NCBI RefSeq assembly: GCF_000763295.1
Contig: NZ_JRJE01000031.1
Coordinates: forward strand, 62,001 to 126,000
Length of the DNA: 64,000 bases
Direction of reading: 5' to 3'
Source: Thalassospira australica
Lineage (GTDB): Bacteria > Pseudomonadota > Alphaproteobacteria > Rhodospirillales > Thalassospiraceae
Translations under genes and position numbers: made by a program
Notes under the pieces: generated by a model
Database searches by the model: none
Told to the model about the DNA's origin: nothing
What the model saw: only the letters and a program-made list of their open reading frames with translations
Shown here: piece by piece, positions 45,680-53,016 of the stretch
Numbering within the stretch: position 1 is the first letter of the stretch
How the letters are laid out: each line of letters opens with the position of its first letter

Positions 45680-46360
45680 ATGGTCAAATTATCTGTGGTT
45701 GGCATTTTCGCGGATCTCGACGAGAGCGCGATAGCGGATGTCGAACGCCACATAAACCGGAAAACTTTTACGGCCGGTTCGCAAATTATCGAACCAGAGT
45801 CTGACAGTTCGGATGTCTATCTGATCCTTTCAGGGCGCGTGCGCATTGTGAACTATTCGCTTTCTGGTCGTGAAATTACGCTTGAGGAAATTGGGGCAGG
45901 AGGCTGTGTTGGCCAATTGTCGGCCATTGACGGCGAACCACGTTCGGCCTGCGTGATAGCGGTTGATGACACCAATGTCGGCATCCTAAGCCCGACAAAC
46001 TTCGAAAAGGTAGTTAAACGCCACCCTTCGGTTGCCTGGAATGTCATCGGTGAACTTGCCAGAATTGTTCGGACTTCGACCCGTCGAATTGTCGATGTCA
46101 GCACTCTTGGCGCGAATGAACGCGTCATTGCCGAAATTTTACGTCGTGCGACCAATGTGTGTGATGAAAATGGTGCGGCTTTGTTGTCGCCCGTGCCTGT
46201 GCATTCCGAAGTTGCCGGCCGCGTCAGCACGTCGCGTGAAACAGTCGCACGCGTTATGGGCAGTTTGGGACGCAGAAACCTGGTGACCAAGGTGGACAGT
46301 GGGCTGTTTGTACCGGATGTTCGAAAACTTGAAGAATTTCTAAGTGAATCAATTCACTAG
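45680..46360 (+). CDS. CRP-type transcriptional regulator (Crp/Fnr family)
   Basis: This 226-residue regulator has a cyclic-nucleotide-binding domain with the phosphate-binding cassette GQLSAIDGEPRSACVIA; the RSA triplet is what cAMP-binding members show. A dimerisation helix follows, then a helix-turn-helix whose recognition helix reads STSRETVARVMGSL. RETVxR is the same contact set as in E. coli CRP, which binds TGTGA-N6-TCACA. There is no FNR cysteine cluster. ATG 45680 has TTGGGGG upstream; the frame is open back to a TTG at 45590. A perfect CRP site lies only 29 bases after its stop codon. Confidence 0.9.
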   Translation: MVKLSVVGIFADLDESAIADVERHINRKTFTAGSQIIEPESDSSDVYLILSGRVRIVNYSLSGREITLEEIGAGGCVGQLSAIDGEPRSACVIAVDDTNVGILSPTNFEKVVKRHPSVAWNVIGELARIVRTSTRRIVDVSTLGANERVIAEILRRATNVCDENGAALLSPVPVHSEVAGRVSTSRETVARVMGSLGRRNLVTKVDSGLFVPDVRKLEEFLSESIH

Positions 46361-46388
46361 ACAATATTTGAATAAAATTGTGCTCTTA

Positions 46389-46404
46389 TGTGATGGCTGT
46401 CACA
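46389..46404 (+). promoter_or_regulatory. Perfect CRP-type operator
   Basis: TGTGA-TGGCTG-TCACA matches the CRP consensus at every fixed position. Its centre (46396.5) is 41.5 bases before the proposed start at 46438, the class II spacing. A -10-like element, TATTCAT, begins at 46426. It stands 29 bases beyond the stop codon of the CRP-type regulator gene. Confidence 0.75.
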
Positions 46405-46437
46405 GAGTAGGGCGCAAACAGTGGGTATTCATATGGG

Positions 46438-46517
46438 TGTGACGGACATTTAGATGGTCCGGCACATCTCCCCCAAGAGAGTTACTGGCCGTACATTTAT
46501 GTACGGCCATTTTTTTT
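46438..46517 (+). ncRNA. Candidate CRP-controlled small RNA
   Basis: About 80 bases from the proposed start to the T-run fold by eye into three successive hairpins. The first, 46438-46466, has TGTG-A-CGGAC pairing with GTCCG-G-CACA around a 9-base loop. The second, 46467-46480, has TCTC/GAGA around a CCCCAA loop, which could pair with ribosome binding sites. The third is the terminator at 46486-46517. No credible ORF lies within it. The promoter evidence is the CRP site and -10 element upstream. It could also be a processed 3' end of the regulator mRNA. Confidence 0.5.
46486..46517 (+). terminator. Strong intrinsic terminator
   Basis: TGGCCGTAC (46486-46494) pairs with GTACGGCCA (46501-46509) around ATTTAT and is followed by eight T's. 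It ends the regulator transcript and/or the candidate small RNA. Confidence 0.95.
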
Positions 46518-46618
46518 GCGTTTTCGTATGGCAATTGGGGGCGTGGCTGGCTAAAGCATGGTGAACTTAATGCGAGTGTGTTCTTCTATCTCACCCAATC
46601 GCACAGCAAGGAGATCCG

Positions 46619-46993
46619 ATGCGTATTTCTGTGGTTATGGCAGGCCTTAATGGGGCAATGGCGGTTGGTCTTGGTGCGTTCGCTGCACATGGCATGTCGG
46701 GCAGTGAGATGGACTATGCCCGTGGCCTGGTGGAAAAGGGCGCTCATTACCAGTTGGTACATGCCGTTGCCCTTGGTGTGATTGCCGCTCTTGTGCATCA
46801 CGTGCCTGATGAAAAGATTTTGCGCATTGCGGCCTATGCCATGCTTGCGGGTATTTTTTTCTTTTGCGGGTCTTTGTATGCCATTGCGTTTGGCGGTGCA
46901 TCGGTACTGGGGGCTGTCGCACCTGTTGGCGGGTTCGCATTCATCGGTGGTTGGCTGTTGCTGGCAGCAGCGGGGTTTCGCCGATTTGGCTGA
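46619..46993 (+). CDS. DUF423 family membrane protein
   Basis: This 124-residue protein has four hydrophobic helices and the DUF423 pattern: N-terminal GLNGAMAVGLGAFAAHG, then a GAHYQLVHAVAL motif and a GGWLLL end. The family is widespread in bacteria and its function is not established. CAAGGAG lies 7 bases before ATG 46619. It stands alone between two terminators, facing the rpmG gene on the other strand. Confidence 0.88.
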   Translation: MRISVVMAGLNGAMAVGLGAFAAHGMSGSEMDYARGLVEKGAHYQLVHAVALGVIAALVHHVPDEKILRIAAYAMLAGIFFFCGSLYAIAFGGASVLGAVAPVGGFAFIGGWLLLAAAGFRRFG

Positions 46994-47027
46994 TGGCGGC
47001 GCGGTTGGCTAAAGACAGATAAATAAC

Positions 47028-47061
47028 AAAAAAGACGTGCCCCGAAGGACACATCTTTTTT
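47028..47061. terminator. Terminator between the DUF423 and rpmG genes
   Basis: AAAAAAGA and GTG on the left pair with CAC and TCTTTTTT on the right, with one mismatch, and an inner CC/GG pair closes a CGAA loop. A- and T-runs on either side allow use on both strands; it lies 33 bases after the rpmG stop codon. Confidence 0.8.
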
Positions 47062-47094
47062 GTATCTTTTGCAATAAGGTTCCGAAAAACCGAA

Positions 47095-47262
47095 TTACTT
47101 CATTTTCGCTTCTTTGAACACGACGTGCTTACGCACGACCGGGTCGTACTTGCGAAACTGGAATTTCTCGGTGGTATTCCGCGGGTTCTTCTTAACAACA
47201 TAGAAGTAACCGGTATCTGCGGTGCTTACCAACTTTACGAGGATCGAAGCGGGCTTCGCCAT
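47095..47262 (-). CDS. rpmG: 50S ribosomal protein L33
   Basis: This 55-residue protein reads [20 protein letters not shown] at the start and continues with [20 protein letters not shown], then a basic tail ending EAKMK. This is the proteobacterial L33 pattern: the K-N-P-R-N segment and F-R-K-Y-D-P are hallmarks. The cysteine pairs of the zinc-binding L33 form are absent, so this is the C-minus version. It lies on the minus strand and was too short for ordinary ORF scanning. The S41 peptidase gene lies upstream on the same strand. Confidence 0.96.
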   Translation of the reverse strand: MAKPASILVKLVSTADTGYFYVVKKNPRNTTEKFQFRKYDPVVRKHVVFKEAKMK

Positions 47263-47356
47263 GTCTCTGCATCCTGTGTTCAGGTGTATCTCAGGCCGCG
47301 GAACATAAAGGTTATCAGCAGACTGTCAAGCCATTTTGACGAAAAAGAATGCAAAA

Positions 47357-48937
47357 TTATTGCCCTGCAAAAGTATCGGCGATTTCCTCTTGTCCGGCAT
47401 AGGCGAGATTCTTGTATTCACTGCGGTTTTTTATAAGTTCCAACGCAATTTCAATGTCGATTTTTTCGTCGTTTGGCTGTGCCGGGCAGACATTCCGAAG
47501 TTCCCGGCGGCTTTTTTCGTCCTGATAATCAAGGCTACGCCATTTCATCATGACAGACGCGATTTGATCACGCTCTGATAGCGCCTGTGCGACTTGATGG
47601 ACTGCGCTGGTATTGGTGTTTGGCTGCGTGCAGATGGCTGGGAAAAGCCCAATTCTGTCAAACGTATATCCCGAAGGGGCGGTCAGGCGTGACCAGGTAA
47701 ATGTCAGCGTACCGTCATTGGGCAGGTCGTTGATGGCCTGTACGGACCCTTTGCCGAAGCTCGTAGATCCGATCAACACCGCACGATTGCGATCCTGAAG
47801 GGCAGCAGCCACCAACTCTGCTGAAGACGCTGTGCGGCCGTCAATCAGGATTACAAGCGGGGCACCTTCACTTAGATCTTTTGTTTCGGCCTTGAAGGTA
47901 TGACGGGCAACGATCACACGTGAATAGGTCTTGCCGATTGGCCCATTGGCCAAAAACAGGTCAGCAACCGAGACACCTTGTTGCAGCAATCCACCGCGAT
48001 TGCCACGAAGATCCAGAATGACGCCCTGCAGGCCGCCATCAAACAGTTTTGCCTTGCGGATGCTGTCGGCAAGTGTCGTTGCCGTTGCAGAATTGAAGCT
48101 GCTAATTCGGGCAATCAGAACATTATCGCGGATTTCGGTGAAAACGGTGCGGTCAATAACACGCTCCCGCATGATTTCGACCGGGGTGATGGCTTTACTG
48201 CCGGCAGGGTTAATTTCAACCATGACAGAACTGCCTTCTTCGCCATGCAACAGATCGGCGGTATAGCGGCTGGCTTTGCCATACATGTCTTCGCCATCGA
48301 CCGTTAGTATTTGATCGCCCGGGTGCAATCCCGCCTTGAACGCAGGGCTTTCCGGATGAACAATCTTGATGACGGGGTAGCCAGTGCCACCAACAACCCG
48401 AACACCGACCCCGATATATCCATCACGGCGGTTGCGCGCGTTTTCAGCGCGTTCGGGGCTTTCATAACGGCTATAGCGGTCCAGATTTCGGATGGCACCG
48501 CTGATCAGTGCCGATTCCACATCTTTGGTCGAGCTGTTTCGCAACTTCCACGAATACACACGATAGCTAGCCAGGCCATGAAGCGTCATTTCCGCCCAAA
48601 CCTGCATATTGTCTGAACCGGTATCGTCGTCGGACAAAGCAGGGAATGGGATGGTGTCGATATTCTGATCGCGATATTGCAAGACCAGATTGTCTGGCGT
48701 GATATCTACGCGGATGTCTTCATCAATCGATGACAAACCATCAAGCGTGTTGACCAAAATTTGTTCCCGGCTGATCGGATCAATATAACGGGTTGCGACC
48801 AATTCAATTGTTTGGGTCATCAGGTCGCGGGTGCGGAGATCATCAGGCGAAGTAATCCCGACACTATTGGACGTCGTGCAGGCGGCTTGCAAAGCACAAA
48901 GTCCGACCGCAGCCAAGATACGCCGCAAACCACGCAA
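47357..48937 (-). CDS. S41-family C-terminal processing peptidase, lipoprotein
   Basis: This protein of about 526 residues combines a PDZ domain (GVRVVGGTGYPVIKIVHPES, then AFKAGLHPGDQILTVDGEDM) with an S41 serine-protease domain. The catalytic Ser is in DGRTASSAELVAAALQD and the Lys in FGKGSVQ. At the N-terminus LRGLRRILAAVGLCALQAAC is a clean lipoprotein signal ending at cysteine, which supports TTG 48937 as start, as no ATG lies in a useful place; the frame is open to 49093. It would be anchored by lipid in the periplasm, unlike soluble Prc/CtpA. The substrate is not known. Confidence 0.85.
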   Translation of the reverse strand: MRGLRRILAAVGLCALQAACTTSNSVGITSPDDLRTRDLMTQTIELVATRYIDPISREQILVNTLDGLSSIDEDIRVDITPDNLVLQYRDQNIDTIPFPALSDDDTGSDNMQVWAEMTLHGLASYRVYSWKLRNSSTKDVESALISGAIRNLDRYSRYESPERAENARNRRDGYIGVGVRVVGGTGYPVIKIVHPESPAFKAGLHPGDQILTVDGEDMYGKASRYTADLLHGEEGSSVMVEINPAGSKAITPVEIMRERVIDRTVFTEIRDNVLIARISSFNSATATTLADSIRKAKLFDGGLQGVILDLRGNRGGLLQQGVSVADLFLANGPIGKTYSRVIVARHTFKAETKDLSEGAPLVILIDGRTASSAELVAAALQDRNRAVLIGSTSFGKGSVQAINDLPNDGTLTFTWSRLTAPSGYTFDRIGLFPAICTQPNTNTSAVHQVAQALSERDQIASVMMKWRSLDYQDEKSRRELRNVCPAQPNDEKIDIEIALELIKNRSEYKNLAYAGQEEIADTFAGQ

Positions 48938-49058
48938 ATTGCGATCCGGATTTTGATAGCTGACAATGGAGACGCCTAATGCGACCAACGAAACAATCCG
49001 TTTAACACTGGGTAGTAACGCGCAAATTCTAATGCAAAAATCAGCGTTTAGACAATGG

Positions 49059-49463
49059 TTATCCTTTGATACCCATCGCCCATTGGGTGCCAAGAACAGC
49101 GCCCTTGATAAAGGGCAAGAAGCTCAGGCACAAAGCCACAGTGGCCGGCAGCCAGATCGCAAGTTGTAGCGTAAGCGACGGGCTCAGGTTTTGTTCCATC
49201 ATCAAGGCGCCGGGAACAACGATATGTCCCACAAGGAAGATTGTGAAATAGGGTGGAGCATCATCGCAACGATACTCGCCGATCGGATGGCTGCAGACAT
49301 CACATTCGTGGCGCAGCTTAAGGTAACCGCCAAATGCAAAACCATGCCCACAGTTAGGGCATTTGCGGCAGAACCCGCGACGCAATCCGGTCAAAAGCTT
49401 GTTTCCGGTACTTTTCGAGCTGTCAGGCTGTATTTCTGGGGAAACATTTTGTGGGGCGTTCAT
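49059..49463 (-). CDS. DUF983 family zinc-ribbon membrane protein
   Basis: This 134-residue protein has the DUF983 layout: a basic stretch with two CxxC knuckles (FCRKCPNCGHG and CDVCSHP) forming a probable zinc ribbon, then two hydrophobic helices (YFTIFLVGHIVVPGALMM, LQLAIWLPATVALCLSFLPF). The function is not known. The family is common next to RNase R and topA genes in alphaproteobacteria. Its 3' end overlaps or abuts the upstream part of the open frame of the S41 gene; with the TTG start the two genes are separated by 121 bases. Confidence 0.87.
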   Translation of the reverse strand: MNAPQNVSPEIQPDSSKSTGNKLLTGLRRGFCRKCPNCGHGFAFGGYLKLRHECDVCSHPIGEYRCDDAPPYFTIFLVGHIVVPGALMMEQNLSPSLTLQLAIWLPATVALCLSFLPFIKGAVLGTQWAMGIKG

Positions 49464-49659
49464 AGAAAGCTATTCTCCTGTAACGTCTCAGCGCGCACTT
49501 GATTCAGGGGGCGAAAACGGGCATTGAGACGGTGAAGCATCATCAACATGTTCGATCGCCTGAGCAAGCAAAATCGACCCACCCAATTCACCTCTGGGGC
49601 GCATACGGATACATTGAAGTATGTTTGTTTGATCGCACAGCCGACAAAGGAGTGACCCA

Positions 49660-50442
49660 ATGGGCAATGCAGACGCGATAGTCGCTGGTCTGAAACAAGA
49701 CTTCATTGAGGACACACTGGAACGGATTGATCGTATCGAAACGACGATTGATCGTGTTGCCGGGGGGATGGATGAGGCGTCAGCAGGTATTGCTGAACTT
49801 CGGCGCGAAGCCCACACTGTAAAAGGCCTTGCCGGTTCTTTTGGTTTCCCGCTGGTAGGGGCTATTGCCCACCGTCTGGAAGATTATATCGCCGACTTGA
49901 CCGAGATCGATGATCTTGAAGCGGCATCGCTGGTCGATTTCACCAGTTGGACGCGCGAGATCATAGAAAGTGGTACCAACCCGCCAGCCGAAGAAGAAAC
50001 CCGTATCCTCCGCTCCTTGCCAACACGCAGTGCCAAGGTTGACGAGAAGGATGAGAAATCACAGCTTTCCGTTGCACAGGACAAAGAAATCCTTCTGGTC
50101 ACGGCAACGGCCGTTCAGGCGCATTTTTTGCAGCGTGAACTGCGCGAAAAAGGATTTCGGACCATCACGGCGCGCACCGCAGTAGAAGCATTTGAAACAG
50201 TCGTTCAGTCGCGCCCCGATGCCGTTATTACTGCAGCTGTCCTGGATGGGCTGAGCGGTATTGAACTCGTTCGTGCGTTGGCAGCAATGAAAACCCTTGA
50301 AGATAAAAAGCTTGGTTTGCTGACAAGTTTTGATGCGTCTCACCCTGACCTTGAAGGGTTACCCGCAAATGTCGCAATCATCAGCAACCGGGGTAAGCAG
50401 ACGTCTGAACATCTGAAACAGTTCATCGAAACCATGATCTAA
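49660..50442 (+). CDS. Hpt domain protein fused to a pseudo-receiver
   Basis: This 260-residue protein begins with an Hpt phosphotransfer domain: REAHTVKGLAGSFGF carries the phosphorylatable H52. A linker follows (about residues 105-140). The C-terminal half has a receiver-like fold, but the key residues are gone: the first acidic pair is replaced by LLVTATAV, the phosphoacceptor position is alanine (A192 in VITAAVLDG), and the late KP lysine is absent. So the protein can probably accept phosphate on H52 but not on the receiver, which may serve for dimerisation or binding. No histidine kinase adjoins it. ATG 49660 has AAGGAG 9 bases upstream. Confidence 0.8.
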   Translation: MGNADAIVAGLKQDFIEDTLERIDRIETTIDRVAGGMDEASAGIAELRREAHTVKGLAGSFGFPLVGAIAHRLEDYIADLTEIDDLEAASLVDFTSWTREIIESGTNPPAEEETRILRSLPTRSAKVDEKDEKSQLSVAQDKEILLVTATAVQAHFLQRELREKGFRTITARTAVEAFETVVQSRPDAVITAAVLDGLSGIELVRALAAMKTLEDKKLGLLTSFDASHPDLEGLPANVAIISNRGKQTSEHLKQFIETMI

Positions 50443-50473
50443 TCAAAGTGTCTTCCACCCGGGCTTCAAAGGA

Positions 50474-50499
50474 AAAGGCGGCCATGTTTGGCCGCCTTT
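50474..50499. terminator. Terminator between Hpt and rnr genes
   Basis: An 11-bp perfect stem (50474-50484 with 50489-50499) and TGTT loop lie between converging genes. Trailing T's are short on the plus side and interrupted on the minus side (TTTTCCTTT), but it can serve both. Confidence 0.85.
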
Positions 50500-50522
50500 G
50501 ATGTTCGGCTGGGAAAGATGGG

Positions 50523-52955
50523 CTATTGCGGTTTGGAACCACCTTTGGCCGCAGTGCGCGATGCGCGGTTGGATGCGACCAGTTTGCGTTGTTTTTTCGG
50601 TGTTGTTTTCTTTTTGCCGCCTGCTTTACTCTTGGACTTGGTTGCAGACGTGCCGTCAGGTCCTTTTCCGGCCTTCGGGCCGGATCGGAAACCGGGCTTG
50701 CTGCCGTGACGATGGCTACGATCGCCCGGGCTGCCGCCCCGTCGTTTGTTCTGGCCACGACGTCCGCGAGGACGTTCGACCAGATCACGTGCGGTAATAT
50801 CAGCATGTTCGGCCAGACGCAGTGCCAAAGATCCAGTTGCAGCATCCGCGTCGGCAATACGAACAACAACCGTGTCACCCAGTTGGAATTTCTTGCCCCG
50901 GTTCTGCCCGACAAGCGCATGGCTTGCCGCATCATGGACGTAATAGTCATCAGGCAGGGTGGAAATCGGTACAAGACCGTCTGCACCGGTTTCATTTAGC
51001 GATACAAACAGCCCGAAGTGGGTCACACCTGAAATCTTGCCCGGGAACTCGGCACCGACCTTGTCTGACATATAGGCCGCGACATAGCGGTCAACCGCAT
51101 CGCGTTCAGCCATGGCCGCGCGCCGTTCGGTACCGGAGATATCTTCACCAATTTGTTCGAACCGTTCACCTTCTTCGGGGGGCAGGCCGCCTTCGCCCAA
51201 CTTCAGGCCAGCGATCAACGCGCGATGGACCAAAAGGTCGGCATAACGGCGGATCGGCGACGTGAAATGACCGTATTTCTTAAGCGCGAGGCCAAAGTGA
51301 CCAATATTGTCCGGGCTATACATTGCCTGAGACTGACTGCGCAGAACGACCGTATTGATCAGTTCGGCCTCTGCGGTGTCCTTGGCCATTTCAAGGATAT
51401 GGTTGAAATCACGCGGACGCAGGACAGCCGCTTTATTAAGCTTGTATCCAGCGCCTTCAAGAAACTCGCGGAGTGCTTCAAGCTTTTCCTCGCTTGGTGC
51501 ATCGTGAATACGATACATGCAGGGCTGCTTGATACGTTCCAGTTCCTCGGCGGCACAAACGTTGGCCGCAATCATGAATTCTTCGATCAGTTTGTGACTA
51601 TCAAAGCGCGCACGCGCTGCGATGGCGACAATCTGGCCCTGTTCGTTAAGCTCAATCTTGCGTTCAGGTACGTCCAGCTCAAGCACGCCACGTTTCTTGC
51701 GTGCCTCAAGGAATGCGCCAAACGCGCCATAGAGCGGTTTGATGATCGTATCGACCAGAGGGCCGGTGGTCTCATCCGGATGACCATCCATCGCGCGCTG
51801 TACCTGATCATAAGTCAGGCGCGCAGCAGATCGCATCATACCACGACAGAACTTGTGACGCAGTTTGTGTCCATGCTTATCAAGCCACATTTCAACGGCC
51901 ATACAGCCACGGTCTTCGTGTGGCACAAGCGAACACCAACCGTTTGACAGCTCAAACGGCAGCATCGGTACGACGCGATCCGGGAAATAGCAGCTGTTGC
52001 CACGCTTTACCGCTTCGCGATCAAGGGCATCGCCCGGTCGCACATACCAAGAAACATCGGCAATCGCCACCATGAGGTGCCAGCCGCCTTCATTTTCCGG
52101 GTCCGGATCTGGTTCTGCCCAAACCGCGTCATCAAAGTCACGCGCATCCGCGCCATCAATCGTGACCAGTGGGATATCGCGCAGATCAGTTCGCTTGCCC
52201 ATTGGAGTTGCCTTGGACTCACGTGCCTGCAGTTCGACTTCCGGGGGGAATTCAAACGGAATACCGCGCGCGTGGATCGACACCAGGCTGATCGATTTTG
52301 GTTCGTTGATGTTGCCAAGAACTTCGGTAATTCGGCCTTTGCGCAACCCGAAATGTTTACCCGGCAGAATCTCGGTCAGCACCAATGCGCCGCTTTCAAG
52401 ATCGGGATGATCATCAAGCGGGACGGCGATCTCGCCGCTATCCTTGCGGTCGGTGGGCACAACGCGGCCTTCGCGTTCATTGGGGCGGTAAAGGCCCAGA
52501 ACGCGCTGTGGGCCGCTTCCAAGGACCTTCATGATGCTGGCTTCGTAGGTCTGCTTACCGGTGTAGCGCAGCTTGGCTAAAATCTTGTCGCCGATGCCTG
52601 GCGCACTCGGGCCGCCACGACGGATCGATTTCACTACGATCAACGGTGGATCGTAGTCATGTTTCCAAACATTTGGTTTGGCAAGAACTTCGCCGTCATC
52701 GTCAATGCCGGTAATCTCAAGAACCTCAACCGGGGGCAGGCGGTCCGGTTTGTCAAACCGCTTGCGCCCCTTGACGACATCGCCGCCAATTTTAAGGTCT
52801 TTCAGGATCTTTTTAAGTTCGATCTTGGCCGCACCCTTGATGTTAAAGGCACGAGCGATTTCGCGTTTGCCTACAGGGGTGGGGCTCATATCGATGAACT
52901 CGATAATCTCTTCCTTGGTGGGGAAGTGTTTTTTGTCTTCTGTGTCGTTCGCCAA
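50523..52955 (-). CDS. rnr: Ribonuclease R
   Basis: RNase R is a processive 3'-5' exoribonuclease that degrades structured RNA and helps in rRNA quality control. The order of domains is an N-terminal helix-turn-helix-like region (FPTKEEIIEFI ... VGKREIARAF), two cold-shock domains, the RNB catalytic domain with VTIDGADARDFDDAV (metal-binding Asp residues), and an S1 domain (ISGVTHFGLFVSL). A basic tail of about 85 residues rich in Arg, Lys and Gly follows. The start is TTG 52955 (protein begins MANDTEDK); no in-frame ATG lies nearby. Tails of this kind aid RNA unwinding in E. coli RNase R. Confidence 0.93.
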   Translation of the reverse strand: MANDTEDKKHFPTKEEIIEFIDMSPTPVGKREIARAFNIKGAAKIELKKILKDLKIGGDVVKGRKRFDKPDRLPPVEVLEITGIDDDGEVLAKPNVWKHDYDPPLIVVKSIRRGGPSAPGIGDKILAKLRYTGKQTYEASIMKVLGSGPQRVLGLYRPNEREGRVVPTDRKDSGEIAVPLDDHPDLESGALVLTEILPGKHFGLRKGRITEVLGNINEPKSISLVSIHARGIPFEFPPEVELQARESKATPMGKRTDLRDIPLVTIDGADARDFDDAVWAEPDPDPENEGGWHLMVAIADVSWYVRPGDALDREAVKRGNSCYFPDRVVPMLPFELSNGWCSLVPHEDRGCMAVEMWLDKHGHKLRHKFCRGMMRSAARLTYDQVQRAMDGHPDETTGPLVDTIIKPLYGAFGAFLEARKKRGVLELDVPERKIELNEQGQIVAIAARARFDSHKLIEEFMIAANVCAAEELERIKQPCMYRIHDAPSEEKLEALREFLEGAGYKLNKAAVLRPRDFNHILEMAKDTAEAELINTVVLRSQSQAMYSPDNIGHFGLALKKYGHFTSPIRRYADLLVHRALIAGLKLGEGGLPPEEGERFEQIGEDISGTERRAAMAERDAVDRYVAAYMSDKVGAEFPGKISGVTHFGLFVSLNETGADGLVPISTLPDDYYVHDAASHALVGQNRGKKFQLGDTVVVRIADADAATGSLALRLAEHADITARDLVERPRGRRGQNKRRGGSPGDRSHRHGSKPGFRSGPKAGKGPDGTSATKSKSKAGGKKKTTPKKQRKLVASNRASRTAAKGGSKPQ

Positions 52956-52987
52956 CGTTGCGGCGTCCTTTCATGGGTATTCCATAG

Positions 52988-53016
52988 AAAAGGAAGGCGG
53001 CAGTTAATCTGCCGCC
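52988..53016 (-). terminator. Terminator overlapping the topA stop codon
   Basis: GGCGGCAG (52996-53003) and CTGCCGCC (53009-53016) pair around TTAAT. In minus direction a T-rich stretch follows. The stem starts inside the last codons of topA and its loop holds the stop codon (53004-53006). Confidence 0.75.

Noticed and set aside
46433..46453. Six-codon ORF inside the candidate small RNA
   Set aside because: It begins before the proposed transcript start and has no ribosome site; too short to support as a peptide.
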